Positions 38,594-47,437 of a stretch of 53,057 nt of DNA are shown in pieces. This stretch comes from an uncultured Bacteroidales bacterium (lineage in GTDB: Bacteria > Bacteroidota > Bacteroidia > Bacteroidales > UBA932). Location: the NCBI GenBank assembly GCA_949289565.1, contig CASEOO010000019.1, positions 1-53,057 on the forward strand. Reading direction: 5' to 3'. The notes under the pieces were generated by a model, which saw only the letters and a program-made list of their open reading frames with translations, did not search any database and was not told where the DNA came from. The translations under genes were made by a program, and so were the position numbers. How positions within the stretch are numbered: the first letter of the stretch is position 1; every line of letters starts with the position of its first letter.

Positions 38594-41053
38594 TCAGAAT
38601 GATACTTTTCGCTGCTTGAGGAGGAATTCGAAGAGCGCTCTTGCATTGCCTCCGTTCCCTTCGGTAACGCTGGTCTCGAAGTAATGGACGTCGTTGAATG
38701 CGGCCACTGCCGAATTCACAAGATTCTCCAGTCCGAGCCCGCGCCGGATGAATTTCTCTATGGCGGCCTCCGTAATACCTTTTCTGGAAATACCTGCCGC
38801 CTCGAAATACCCGGTATCGGACTTCGTGCATACGAATGTAAAATCTATCTTGGACGGATTCCGGCCGACGCTCTCAAGAATATCCTTGAGGACAGAGAAT
38901 GAATTGTCTATACGGTAAAGCTCGCTGCGGTTCGGAGACTTTTCCGCCCATGCCCTCACCTTTTCGTCGACAGGGATTCCGGTATAGTCGATCATTCCAG
39001 GGTCTATGACGAAGACAATGGACTGCACGTTTCGGTAGAAATCCATGGCAGTCTTGTAGCTGGACGAAGACGCATTGAACTTCTCTCCCGCCACATCGTA
39101 GAAAAACAGATGATATGGTACAGGCCTGTGTTTGGAAGTGATCATGAGCTGTACGGCGCGATACCTGTTCGCCACATTTGTCTGGATACCGGCCCTGGCC
39201 GCGATTCTCCGCCGCTTGTCTTCTATTCTCGTGTCCATGTCGGCATCTATCTGCGATACGGCATAAGGATAGGCATTCTTCAGGCTGCTCAGTCCGGTGT
39301 AGAGCAGATATGACTTGCCGGAAGAACGATGGCCGACAAGACCGATGTGTATATCAGTCCCGAATGACTTCTCGGTGTCTGAATTGATGATGGTCCCGCA
39401 TGAAGGACAGCGGCGGGAGAGTCTGCCCTTGCCGTTCAGCAACATGGTAGGCACTGCCTGGCCTGTCACAGGAGAATGCTGATAGAATATCCCGAACATG
39501 CCCGGGTGCAGTTTCACCGGATGAATCCTTCCGCCGACTATATAATCCGGGGTCTTTGTACTTCCGCAGCTCGGACATGGCCTGTGGATACTGTATATTC
39601 TCGTCACAGTCCATTCGATGCCGTTGAGCAGGGTGTTCAACACGATTATAACGGCAGCCGCCGACAGGAAAAGCACCACCGGAGTGAGGAATATGAGAAG
39701 TATCACATCCCACAGGGAGACACACAGGTTGAAACCCCAGCCAATCATGTTTATCCTGTTCAGGAATGCGAAACTCCAGTCAACAGCGGCATTTCCCATA
39801 ATCTTCATAAAGTTCTTGAACGACAGGATGATGATGCCGATTACCAGAGGAATCAGGGATTCGCTTGACTTACCCAACAGGCCCAGGACACCGATTATGG
39901 TGCATATCCATCCGAACACGATAATGATATGCACTATTATCTTGAGTATCCAGGCAAGCAGCCACAGCACCCCGCCTACAAGGGCTATCACGAGGATAGA
40001 CGCCAGAAAGCAGAGGAAAGCCAAGCCAAAGTACACCAGGACATTCAGATACCTTGATGAATCATACATCCACAAGCGTTTCATGCCGTTCCCCAGCACA
40101 CGCCTGCTGAAAGGAGGATTGTCAATCATGCGTATGAGCACATAGACCATCCCCGCAAGAGTCATCAGGAGGACGATGGAGATCAGCACTATCCCCCCGT
40201 CGTAATTGTAATAGACCTCCGTGACTATCCTGTTTTTCATGTTGGAAAAATATGCGCCCAATGCGCTTTTTCCGGTATTCTTTTCCACGGCAACGGCTGA
40301 CGCCGCCTCCTCCGCCGTATAATATGTCAGATTTCTGGTCACAGTATAGAGGAGCGACCTTCCAAACAAGGCCTTGCGCACAATCCAGTTCCCGTGGTCA
40401 TCGTATTTATGGATAAACTGCACCTTACGTATAAATCTGCCGTCCTTATAGACAGAATACCCTGCAGCCACCCCGTTTTCATCGTACTCGTACTCATTCC
40501 GGACAAAATCTTTCTGATCGGAATCATAGACAGTTTCGGTGAAAGAGACCCGTTTGCCGTCCTTGTATGACGCCTTGGCTTCATAGTCACCCGGATCCTG
40601 GGCCGGAGACGGTTCTTTTCCCCGGAAATAGCGGACAGGGAGATTGTTTTCATCATACTCCACAACCGTATAATACGCCGGCTTGCTCTTGCTGTTCAAT
40701 AATTCGTAGGTCTGTATCTCGCAGAGCTGCTTTGCCTTGTTGTATTTCAGTTTGTTCCTTTCGAGATGCCTGTCTATGTCCACAAGCTTGTCGCCCTTGT
40801 AGACATATGATGCAACCTTCGAGGTATCTCCTTCGGCAATCCCGTAAATACTCGAGATGCCGCCATCAGGCCTGAAATAATAAACATCTGTCTTTCCCGA
40901 CCCGTTTTCAGTGACCGTCAGGGACTTCACTCCAGTTCCGCTGACACAGTCATAATGCATGTACTGGAAAGGCGTGAAAAACCGGATTTGTCCGGCGCTT
41001 ACCGATACACACCAGAGAATGGCGGACAGCGATAGCAGAAAGAATCTTTTCAT
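38594..41053 (-). CDS. Membrane-anchored zinc-ribbon GTPase with periplasmic YD-like domain
   Basis: The 819-residue protein has a signal peptide (1-20) and a YD/RHS-like beta-hairpin domain (about 25-265). Several membrane helices lie at about 288-310, 338-395, 400-412 and 445-475. Two CPSC knuckles (Cys493/496 and 549/552) precede a GTPase. G1 is GHRSSGKS (574-581), G3 DVAG (653-656) and G4 TKSD (743-746), all usable. The GTPase resembles double-GTPase (DO-GTPase) domains of GAP1-linked conflict systems. The N-terminus should be periplasmic and the GTPase cytoplasmic, so it could signal across the inner membrane. It is the last gene of the operon, ending two bases from the convergent barrel gene. 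Confidence 0.85.
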   Translation of the reverse strand: MKRFFLLSLSAILWCVSVSAGQIRFFTPFQYMHYDCVSGTGVKSLTVTENGSGKTDVYYFRPDGGISSIYGIAEGDTSKVASYVYKGDKLVDIDRHLERNKLKYNKAKQLCEIQTYELLNSKSKPAYYTVVEYDENNLPVRYFRGKEPSPAQDPGDYEAKASYKDGKRVSFTETVYDSDQKDFVRNEYEYDENGVAAGYSVYKDGRFIRKVQFIHKYDDHGNWIVRKALFGRSLLYTVTRNLTYYTAEEAASAVAVEKNTGKSALGAYFSNMKNRIVTEVYYNYDGGIVLISIVLLMTLAGMVYVLIRMIDNPPFSRRVLGNGMKRLWMYDSSRYLNVLVYFGLAFLCFLASILVIALVGGVLWLLAWILKIIVHIIIVFGWICTIIGVLGLLGKSSESLIPLVIGIIILSFKNFMKIMGNAAVDWSFAFLNRINMIGWGFNLCVSLWDVILLIFLTPVVLFLSAAAVIIVLNTLLNGIEWTVTRIYSIHRPCPSCGSTKTPDYIVGGRIHPVKLHPGMFGIFYQHSPVTGQAVPTMLLNGKGRLSRRCPSCGTIINSDTEKSFGTDIHIGLVGHRSSGKSYLLYTGLSSLKNAYPYAVSQIDADMDTRIEDKRRRIAARAGIQTNVANRYRAVQLMITSKHRPVPYHLFFYDVAGEKFNASSSSYKTAMDFYRNVQSIVFVIDPGMIDYTGIPVDEKVRAWAEKSPNRSELYRIDNSFSVLKDILESVGRNPSKIDFTFVCTKSDTGYFEAAGISRKGITEAAIEKFIRRGLGLENLVNSAVAAFNDVHYFETSVTEGNGGNARALFEFLLKQRKVSF

Positions 41054-41057
41054 AAGT

Positions 41058-43310
41058 CTATTTGAATATTTTCCTGAATAATTTCTTTATTGCACTGTTC
41101 GATTTAAGCAGGAAATCCGACAGATCCTTGTCTCCGCACTCTGCACAGAAGGCTTCGAGATCCTTCTTGCCCCACCCGCAGCTGTCAGTGACAGACAATA
41201 CCATATCCTCCCTTGATGATCTCATTCTGCCGTTCTGCCATAATGCCAGGATGCATCCCCCGGCCAGTTTACGGTCCATCCCGCGGTTTTCCTTGAACAG
41301 CCGCTTTATTTTCCCTGACTCAGGAACCGTACTGATCCAGCGGCGGAACAGACGCTCCAGATATGCCGGACTTGCTGAATGTATCCTGAATGCTGTATTT
41401 ATGAACATATAGTCCACTGCTTCAGGAAGCTCTTTCTCTATCAGACATCTTGTCCTTTCGAGATTTTCCGCCGCCGCTCCCTGCAGTTTTATGCCTGAAT
41501 CCTGAATCTCCTGCCATATCTTTTTCATGGCAGGCAGGGGCAGGGATGAAAGCTTCATCACAGCCGTCTCGAAGACCTGCCGCAGCCCCAGGGATTCCAT
41601 CTGGTCGACGCCTGTCCTCGATATGAATTCCAGCATGGATTCAATCCCCGTCCGGGCATCGGCCCCTATCCTTGACGAATAATATTCCGATATGACCGGG
41701 GCGATGACCTTCTTCAGCTCCGGATTCAGCTGTGCCAGCCATACGAAATCCGAGAATCTCCTTTCCCCCATGGACTTCACCATCGACGTCATCACATCAT
41801 CCGCCAGCGCCATGTCTTCCGGGAAGCTCCTGAAATACGCGAAGAGGTCCTCTGCGTATTTTCCGACAGGGAAGAGTTTCTGGACCAGGCTGTTCCTGTC
41901 CTTCGCCTTCAATCCTGAATGCAATATGACCTTGAGCGTCTCCTGCATCTTTTCCTCGACGGCCTTTCTGTCCACTATCCACAATATCGTATCGATGTCC
42001 TTCCCGTAATCTGTCTTTTCGAGATTTCCCGGGACGAAGAACAATGCTTCAGTGACAGAGCTTCTCCTCTCTGACGATATCTTCAGCCTGTCTGGGAAAT
42101 GCCTGCGGAGTCCGTCAATCACCTGCAAAGCCTGACGGAACTCCACGCTGCCGGCTTCCGCCAGACTGCCGTCGACACATTTGTTTATCTTATTCCACAA
42201 CCTCTGCTCCTGTGCCGGCGACAGATGCACAGTTCCGAGCCTGCCGATCATCTGGCTGTCAAGTGACTGAAGGGAAATGTCCATGTCCGGCTCAGTCCCG
42301 GCAAAGAGACTGTACAGGAACCCGTAGTCATCATGTCCGTCTGTCTTCATGTCCAGATAGAACCGGATAAGGGAAGATGCTGTAGAGATGTCCCCTGAAA
42401 GAATGAAATCCCTCACCTTGTCAAGAATGACATTCCCCTGGAAATTCAGCTTCCCCTGCTCAAACAGGTCTACCGTCAGATAATTGGACTCATACAGTCC
42501 AGCTTCATTGTACTCGTCTACAAATACTATATCGTATCCGTCAGGAATTCCGCCTCCCTGCATGTAATTCGACAGATAGCATACTCCATCCATGCATTCC
42601 TGCGGGAAAACCGCCAGCAGACGGAGACAGTCCCCGACAAGTTTTCCAGGAGCCTTCACTATCATCTTCACCGGCAGTTCCTGCCCTGCTGCCGAGCGCC
42701 TGTTCTTGAACATCTGAAGCACACACTGCACAAACGGCACAGATTCAGGGGATACAGCAGGGTTCGCCTTCACATCGGTATCCACTGCCAGGCTCTTGCG
42801 TCCGAGAAATTCCGGCTCTCCGGTCAGAAGTCCGACAAGCTCCCTGTTCGCCGGTGTACACGACCAGCCTTCAGGCACATATGCCCCCTGGTCCAGCAGT
42901 ATGCCCGGCAATGCGATATCCGGTTCACTGTCGAATATCAGCAGATGGGAGAAATAATTCGTACCGGCCCTGTCGTACGCATTTATCCCTTTGAAGAAAC
43001 CGTAATCCACACCAATGTATACGGTACGGCCGAACACGTATCTTGCCCGTCCGTCCGTCATGGTCACTTTCCTGTACATGTATGCCGGAGAATAGCCGTA
43101 TACCACATCCGGATCGGCAAGAATCCTGTCCATGTCCAGAATCCTGTCACCATAGACCTGATACCCTGTGGAGCACTGCCCCGTTATGATTTCGGCATCT
43201 GAATAAGACATGCCTTCGGTGCATGTCCGGATTCCGAATCCCGGCATTCCCGAAAAGATGTTCTTCTCGGAAGATGTACAATAGATTTCCTGATAATCAA
43301 TCTGTTTCAT
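41058..43310 (-). CDS. GAP1-like GTPase-associated protein
   Basis: The 750-residue cytoplasmic protein has no signal peptide. Residues 1-250 resemble the N-terminal domain of GTPase-associated protein 1 (GAP1-N). The pattern is YQEIYCTSSEKNIFSGMPGFG, then GTNYFSHLLIFD and VPEGW, which in the family precede the middle domain. Residues 250-750 are mostly helical repeats without known motif. GAP1 proteins are encoded with paired GTPases in predicted NTP-dependent conflict systems and may regulate or sense their nucleotide state. Both partner GTPases flank it here (gaps of 6 and 4 bases), so it should act with them. No experimental role is known to me. Confidence 0.78.
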   Translation of the reverse strand: MKQIDYQEIYCTSSEKNIFSGMPGFGIRTCTEGMSYSDAEIITGQCSTGYQVYGDRILDMDRILADPDVVYGYSPAYMYRKVTMTDGRARYVFGRTVYIGVDYGFFKGINAYDRAGTNYFSHLLIFDSEPDIALPGILLDQGAYVPEGWSCTPANRELVGLLTGEPEFLGRKSLAVDTDVKANPAVSPESVPFVQCVLQMFKNRRSAAGQELPVKMIVKAPGKLVGDCLRLLAVFPQECMDGVCYLSNYMQGGGIPDGYDIVFVDEYNEAGLYESNYLTVDLFEQGKLNFQGNVILDKVRDFILSGDISTASSLIRFYLDMKTDGHDDYGFLYSLFAGTEPDMDISLQSLDSQMIGRLGTVHLSPAQEQRLWNKINKCVDGSLAEAGSVEFRQALQVIDGLRRHFPDRLKISSERRSSVTEALFFVPGNLEKTDYGKDIDTILWIVDRKAVEEKMQETLKVILHSGLKAKDRNSLVQKLFPVGKYAEDLFAYFRSFPEDMALADDVMTSMVKSMGERRFSDFVWLAQLNPELKKVIAPVISEYYSSRIGADARTGIESMLEFISRTGVDQMESLGLRQVFETAVMKLSSLPLPAMKKIWQEIQDSGIKLQGAAAENLERTRCLIEKELPEAVDYMFINTAFRIHSASPAYLERLFRRWISTVPESGKIKRLFKENRGMDRKLAGGCILALWQNGRMRSSREDMVLSVTDSCGWGKKDLEAFCAECGDKDLSDFLLKSNSAIKKLFRKIFK

Positions 43311-43316
43311 ACGCAG

Positions 43317-44501
43317 CTACTTGGCTATTGGAAGAGAATATTTGAACTCGTGAAGTATCCAGACGAGAGGGTCGAGGACACGGTACGGGCGGAGATTGTT
43401 GATGACCCCGCCTTTTCCAGGCATGCCTCCAAGGGCCGATATTCCGAAATAACGGACATCGCTGTAATGGTTCTCGATATTGTTTATGAAGTTGTCCTCT
43501 CCCCAGCTGTGCAACGCTCCCCTCAGACCGTCGCTTATGCTTTCCATGTCGTCAAGATTCACTCCGCTTCCATCCAGGAAGGCACTGTTCCTTTCGAGGC
43601 TCATTCCCTCTATCGAAGTATCCATGAAAAGGTCCTCATTCATCAGGATGGAATCTATTTTACTGAAAACCAAGGCCATCGGTTTCTTATACTGAGCATC
43701 CTTGATTTTAGGGTCGCCTTCCTCAAAATGTCCGATGATATTATCTATGATCACATCGAATTTCAATTCGATAGGCTCAAGGCTGAGCTTTGAGCGAAGT
43801 TTGTCATGCACGTAAGGGATACAGAAAGTATCAAGCAGGTAGATGCAGGCGTCAGACTGCTCGAGGAACTTGACATTGGCTGCGATATTCCTCGGATCTG
43901 CAAAATTCTCCCCTGCCGTATCATAGATCACAAGATAAAGTGGTGCCTTGCCTTTCTGCGACAGCTCATAGATAAGGGGAATCCTGCTTCTGGGGTCGTT
44001 GATGGCTGTCTGAGGAGGACATTTCCCGTTCCGGTACATTATGTTGAAGAAATCGCGTTCATAACGTGCCTGGGTATTGTTCTCCGGCTTGTTGGCTACA
44101 TTGGACGCCACTGTACCGATATTGCCGAGACAGTATCCCCTCTGCATCAGTTCGTTTATCAGAGTCGTGATATAGTTCGTCTTGCCGCTGCTCCTGGCTC
44201 CGATTATGGATATGATGTATCCTTTGGTCTTCACCATCTGCTTCGGTATCCGGTTATGGCAGTGCGGGCAGATCACCCAGTACGAGACATTGCCGCATTC
44301 GGGGCACTTGGCGGAATCCGGAGTCCCGCCGAACAGCCGCCTTGGGGCCTTGAAGCACGGAGTCTCGAATTCGTCCTGCTTCCAGAACCCGCTGAGGGCC
44401 TTGTCCTTTACTTTAGTGCACCCTGCCTGGTTGCTGCATCTGAACATTACTTCGCTTGAATCAAAGGATTCAAAACAATATGGACATACTACTTTACTCA
44501 T
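43317..44501 (-). CDS. Soluble zinc-ribbon GTPase (DO-GTPase type)
   Basis: The 394-residue protein has two N-terminal zinc-binding modules: Cys6/9/22/28 (CPYC with CSNQAGC) and Cys66/69/78/81 (CPEC with CPHC). A GTPase follows: G1 GARSSGKT (101-108), G3 DTAG (194-197) and G4 SKID (280-283). No membrane segment is present. Sequence style matches the double-GTPase class placed with GAP1. G motifs are shared in form with the membrane GTPase two genes downstream, suggesting that the pair works together, perhaps as a heterodimer. It starts 32 bases after the 966-residue gene. Confidence 0.85.
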   Translation of the reverse strand: MSKVVCPYCFESFDSSEVMFRCSNQAGCTKVKDKALSGFWKQDEFETPCFKAPRRLFGGTPDSAKCPECGNVSYWVICPHCHNRIPKQMVKTKGYIISIIGARSSGKTNYITTLINELMQRGYCLGNIGTVASNVANKPENNTQARYERDFFNIMYRNGKCPPQTAINDPRSRIPLIYELSQKGKAPLYLVIYDTAGENFADPRNIAANVKFLEQSDACIYLLDTFCIPYVHDKLRSKLSLEPIELKFDVIIDNIIGHFEEGDPKIKDAQYKKPMALVFSKIDSILMNEDLFMDTSIEGMSLERNSAFLDGSGVNLDDMESISDGLRGALHSWGEDNFINNIENHYSDVRYFGISALGGMPGKGGVINNLRPYRVLDPLVWILHEFKYSLPIAK

Positions 44502-44533
44502 GTCTTGTCTTTTGGGGTTGTCTGAACATCCTG

Positions 44534-47434
44534 TTATTTTATATTTCTCGTTTCAGGCACCACCAAGACCTGCTTGGCTGCTGTACGGTCTGTAGCAATC
44601 AGCCTGAAATACAGAGGCTTGCCTTTCATCCGTCTTGAATACTGCACACTTTTCTTCAAGGTTTCACCAGGCTTCAGCTCTCCTGGTGCAATAGTCAGAT
44701 ATGACCTGAAGTTAGTCAGGTCGTTCGGAGGGAAATTCTCCGAGATCAGCAGAGACAGCGAGCATGGCAATATGGAATCCGAAGTCAGTTCCAGAGTGTA
44801 CTTGTCCCCGAAAAACGCCTTGCTCACCTTCTCGAAAGCAACCTTTGCCACAGAAAGGCTGAATGTCTCCTCTATCGCATCGCTCAGCAATGTCTCCGTC
44901 CCGCTCTTGACAATAGAGCATACGGACACCCTGACCGACTTGGCTTCGCGGGAAAAATCTGCCTTGAACTGTGCAGGACTGCCGTTCGGATACAGGTCAA
45001 TGGCCTTCGGATTGGCATTGTCCGTATGGACCTTTATCCTGATTCCTGAAATATTCTCCCAGTTCCATCTCACCAGGATGAATGTATCGTTCTTGTCGAA
45101 TCTGACGCCTGACGGTTTTATTATGGACACGACGCGCACCGCATTCCCGACGACTCCCACATTTCCCTGTATGGTAATAGGAAGATAATACCTTACCCCG
45201 GAGAAATTCTTGGTTATGGTACATGACGAGCCTGATATATTGAGCCTTGGCAGCTTTATGACATCTATGTTTACGACGTCGTTCGCATGGTACCGGACAG
45301 GCTGGTCACTGACGAAAACAGACAGCATGCCGTGGCGGGGAATGTTCCAGGACAGCCGTGCTGAATCTTTGCCGTCATCCACATTAAGGTGTACCGGATC
45401 CGGAGGAGCCATCGGTCTGAGCTTCAGGGCCACACCAGCTGATTTATGTTGTGCCGAGGCACTGTCCTTGAAGACTGTCACGAACCTGTACAGATATTCC
45501 CTGTCTGTGACAAGCCCGGTATCCATGTACGAAGTCCCGAATATGGTCTTGACAAGTGCACCGTCGCGGTATATCTCGACTGCTTCTGCATGTTGCGGAA
45601 GCTGCATGCTGAATCCGATGGAGTCTTTTCTGATATCGTACGACAGGGATTTCAAATCTATGTCACACACCGCCATGGAAGGCTTGTCCGAAACTGCACC
45701 GGTACGGGAATATATCTCGCCGCATCTGCTGTAGACCGCATAGAAATAGCTTACGCCCGGAACAAGTCCGGTATCATCCGTACTTGCCGCCGATGTGTCT
45801 GCAATCCGTTTCCCGTCCTGGAGCGATGAAGGTCTGCCGCCTTCTTTCCTTATGACAATATAGGATATGAACGAAGATGGCAATCTGGTCCACTGGATTC
45901 TTGCAGAGCTGCCGGAAACGGAAACCTGCATCCCTGACGGCGACACAGGAGGATTGCTCCGGATGGCGGCCGCGGCTTTCACGCAGTCTGAACAGATGGC
46001 CAGAATCTGCATATATTTATCAAGTTTGGCATTCTGGTCTGTTATGCGGGAGGCTTCAAGAAGCCGGCTTTCCGCCATCTGCACGGCAGACTCAGCCTCT
46101 TCAGACAGTCTGGCCAGTGCAGGTGTGGGGGCTATGGATGCTATGGCTGTCCTAGCCTTGTAATACTCCTTCTTCCGGCACAGCTCCTCCACATTCTTGA
46201 CGACAGACTGTATCCTTGCCTGGATTTCAGAGCACCTCCTCCTCAGATCAGGAATGGAAGGATGTGTCTTCCATACGGATTCCAGCCTGGCAAGGTTTTC
46301 CTGGGCAGAGCCGTAATCCGATGAAGCGAGCGCGGATTCTATGAGTTTTACATATTCCGGAGCCTTCATCATGTCTCCGAAACGGAAGCCGCACTGGGTG
46401 CAGGCAAGCTCATCTCCTTTACTCGGTTTCCCGCAGGAAGGACAGTGGATAACTATCGGCATTCCGCATGAACGGCAGTTGGCCGTACCCTTGTCATTCA
46501 ACGCTCCGCAGAACCGGCACTGTACTTTGTTTTCCGTAATGTCATCTGCCGCAATAGGCAGCTGGATGGAATCCGCTGTCTTGAATATGAGGAATTTGGC
46601 CTTTTCCAGAGGAATGCCTCTTCTGGTGGCGTCCTCTACAAGCTGGGCATATACCGAAGCGGAGATGAAAGGCGAACCGGCCTTCAGGCTTCTTATCATG
46701 TCCGCAACCGGGGCGAAAGAAGCATTGGCAAGCGCCTTGTCATATCTTTTCCTGGTGGAATCGTCCAGAAGTATGGTCCGGCTCAAATCAGCCAGATTCT
46801 TTTTTGCTGTAACTGCAGGATCGGTCTTGTGCTGGTCAGCGGAGACAATCCGGGAAATCTCTTCCACTCTCTCGGCAATTTCCTGTTTCGGGGAATTCTG
46901 CCTGACTCCAAGGAACTGATACAGGTTTTCAGGACCGGCAAGAGGCTTGAGATTGACTTCGATCTTGTTCATCTCCACCCGCCCGAGTTCCTCGATGCCG
47001 TCATCTTCGTAGCCGGAATCCAGTTTTTTCCTTGCTGTCTTGACCTTTACTCCGAGAATATCCAGAATCGTCTGTTCCGGAAGTTTGACCTTGTTTGCAA
47101 GTATGGCCAGATGCTCTTTCGCAATCTCTCCGTTCTGGACAAAGATCCTGCCTGCATCCCTGATTTCCTTCTCCTTCCGGATTCTCTCACGCTTCTCTAT
47201 CTCAGAATATGCGGCGGCATGCTGTGAGATGATGGAGGGATTGGAAATGACCTCAGCCCTGAGTTTCTTCAGGGCTGAGGTATGAGGTGTGGCCTCGAGC
47301 TTATATCTCGGATTATTGACCCTGGCCTGCCATATCTTGATCTGCTTGTCTATCGCCGCTATCACTTCGTCCTTCCCGGTCACGGAAGTCGGAATCTCCA
47401 GCTCCTTGAACAGATTCGTGATCTCGTAAGCCAT
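44534..47434 (-). CDS. J-like / double zinc ribbon / FN3-like scaffold protein
   Basis: A 966-residue cytoplasmic protein with a helical N-terminus (1-165). Residues 170-235 resemble a J domain (ENLYQFLGVRQNSPKQEI, then LLDDSTRKRYDKAL), but the HPD tripeptide that stimulates Hsp70 is absent; QHKTDP stands there. Two zinc ribbons (CRFCG-CRSCG at 306-323, CPSCG-CTQCG at 331-349) and a helical TPR-like part (355-495) follow. From about 497 to the end are several beta-sandwich repeats of fibronectin type III style (IQWTRLPSSFISYIVIRKEG). Placed 3 bases after the hsp70-like gene, it is probably the private co-chaperone or client adaptor of that Hsp70. Confidence 0.82.
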   Translation of the reverse strand: MAYEITNLFKELEIPTSVTGKDEVIAAIDKQIKIWQARVNNPRYKLEATPHTSALKKLRAEVISNPSIISQHAAAYSEIEKRERIRKEKEIRDAGRIFVQNGEIAKEHLAILANKVKLPEQTILDILGVKVKTARKKLDSGYEDDGIEELGRVEMNKIEVNLKPLAGPENLYQFLGVRQNSPKQEIAERVEEISRIVSADQHKTDPAVTAKKNLADLSRTILLDDSTRKRYDKALANASFAPVADMIRSLKAGSPFISASVYAQLVEDATRRGIPLEKAKFLIFKTADSIQLPIAADDITENKVQCRFCGALNDKGTANCRSCGMPIVIHCPSCGKPSKGDELACTQCGFRFGDMMKAPEYVKLIESALASSDYGSAQENLARLESVWKTHPSIPDLRRRCSEIQARIQSVVKNVEELCRKKEYYKARTAIASIAPTPALARLSEEAESAVQMAESRLLEASRITDQNAKLDKYMQILAICSDCVKAAAAIRSNPPVSPSGMQVSVSGSSARIQWTRLPSSFISYIVIRKEGGRPSSLQDGKRIADTSAASTDDTGLVPGVSYFYAVYSRCGEIYSRTGAVSDKPSMAVCDIDLKSLSYDIRKDSIGFSMQLPQHAEAVEIYRDGALVKTIFGTSYMDTGLVTDREYLYRFVTVFKDSASAQHKSAGVALKLRPMAPPDPVHLNVDDGKDSARLSWNIPRHGMLSVFVSDQPVRYHANDVVNIDVIKLPRLNISGSSCTITKNFSGVRYYLPITIQGNVGVVGNAVRVVSIIKPSGVRFDKNDTFILVRWNWENISGIRIKVHTDNANPKAIDLYPNGSPAQFKADFSREAKSVRVSVCSIVKSGTETLLSDAIEETFSLSVAKVAFEKVSKAFFGDKYTLELTSDSILPCSLSLLISENFPPNDLTNFRSYLTIAPGELKPGETLKKSVQYSRRMKGKPLYFRLIATDRTAAKQVLVVPETRNIK

Positions 47435-47437
47435 GGA

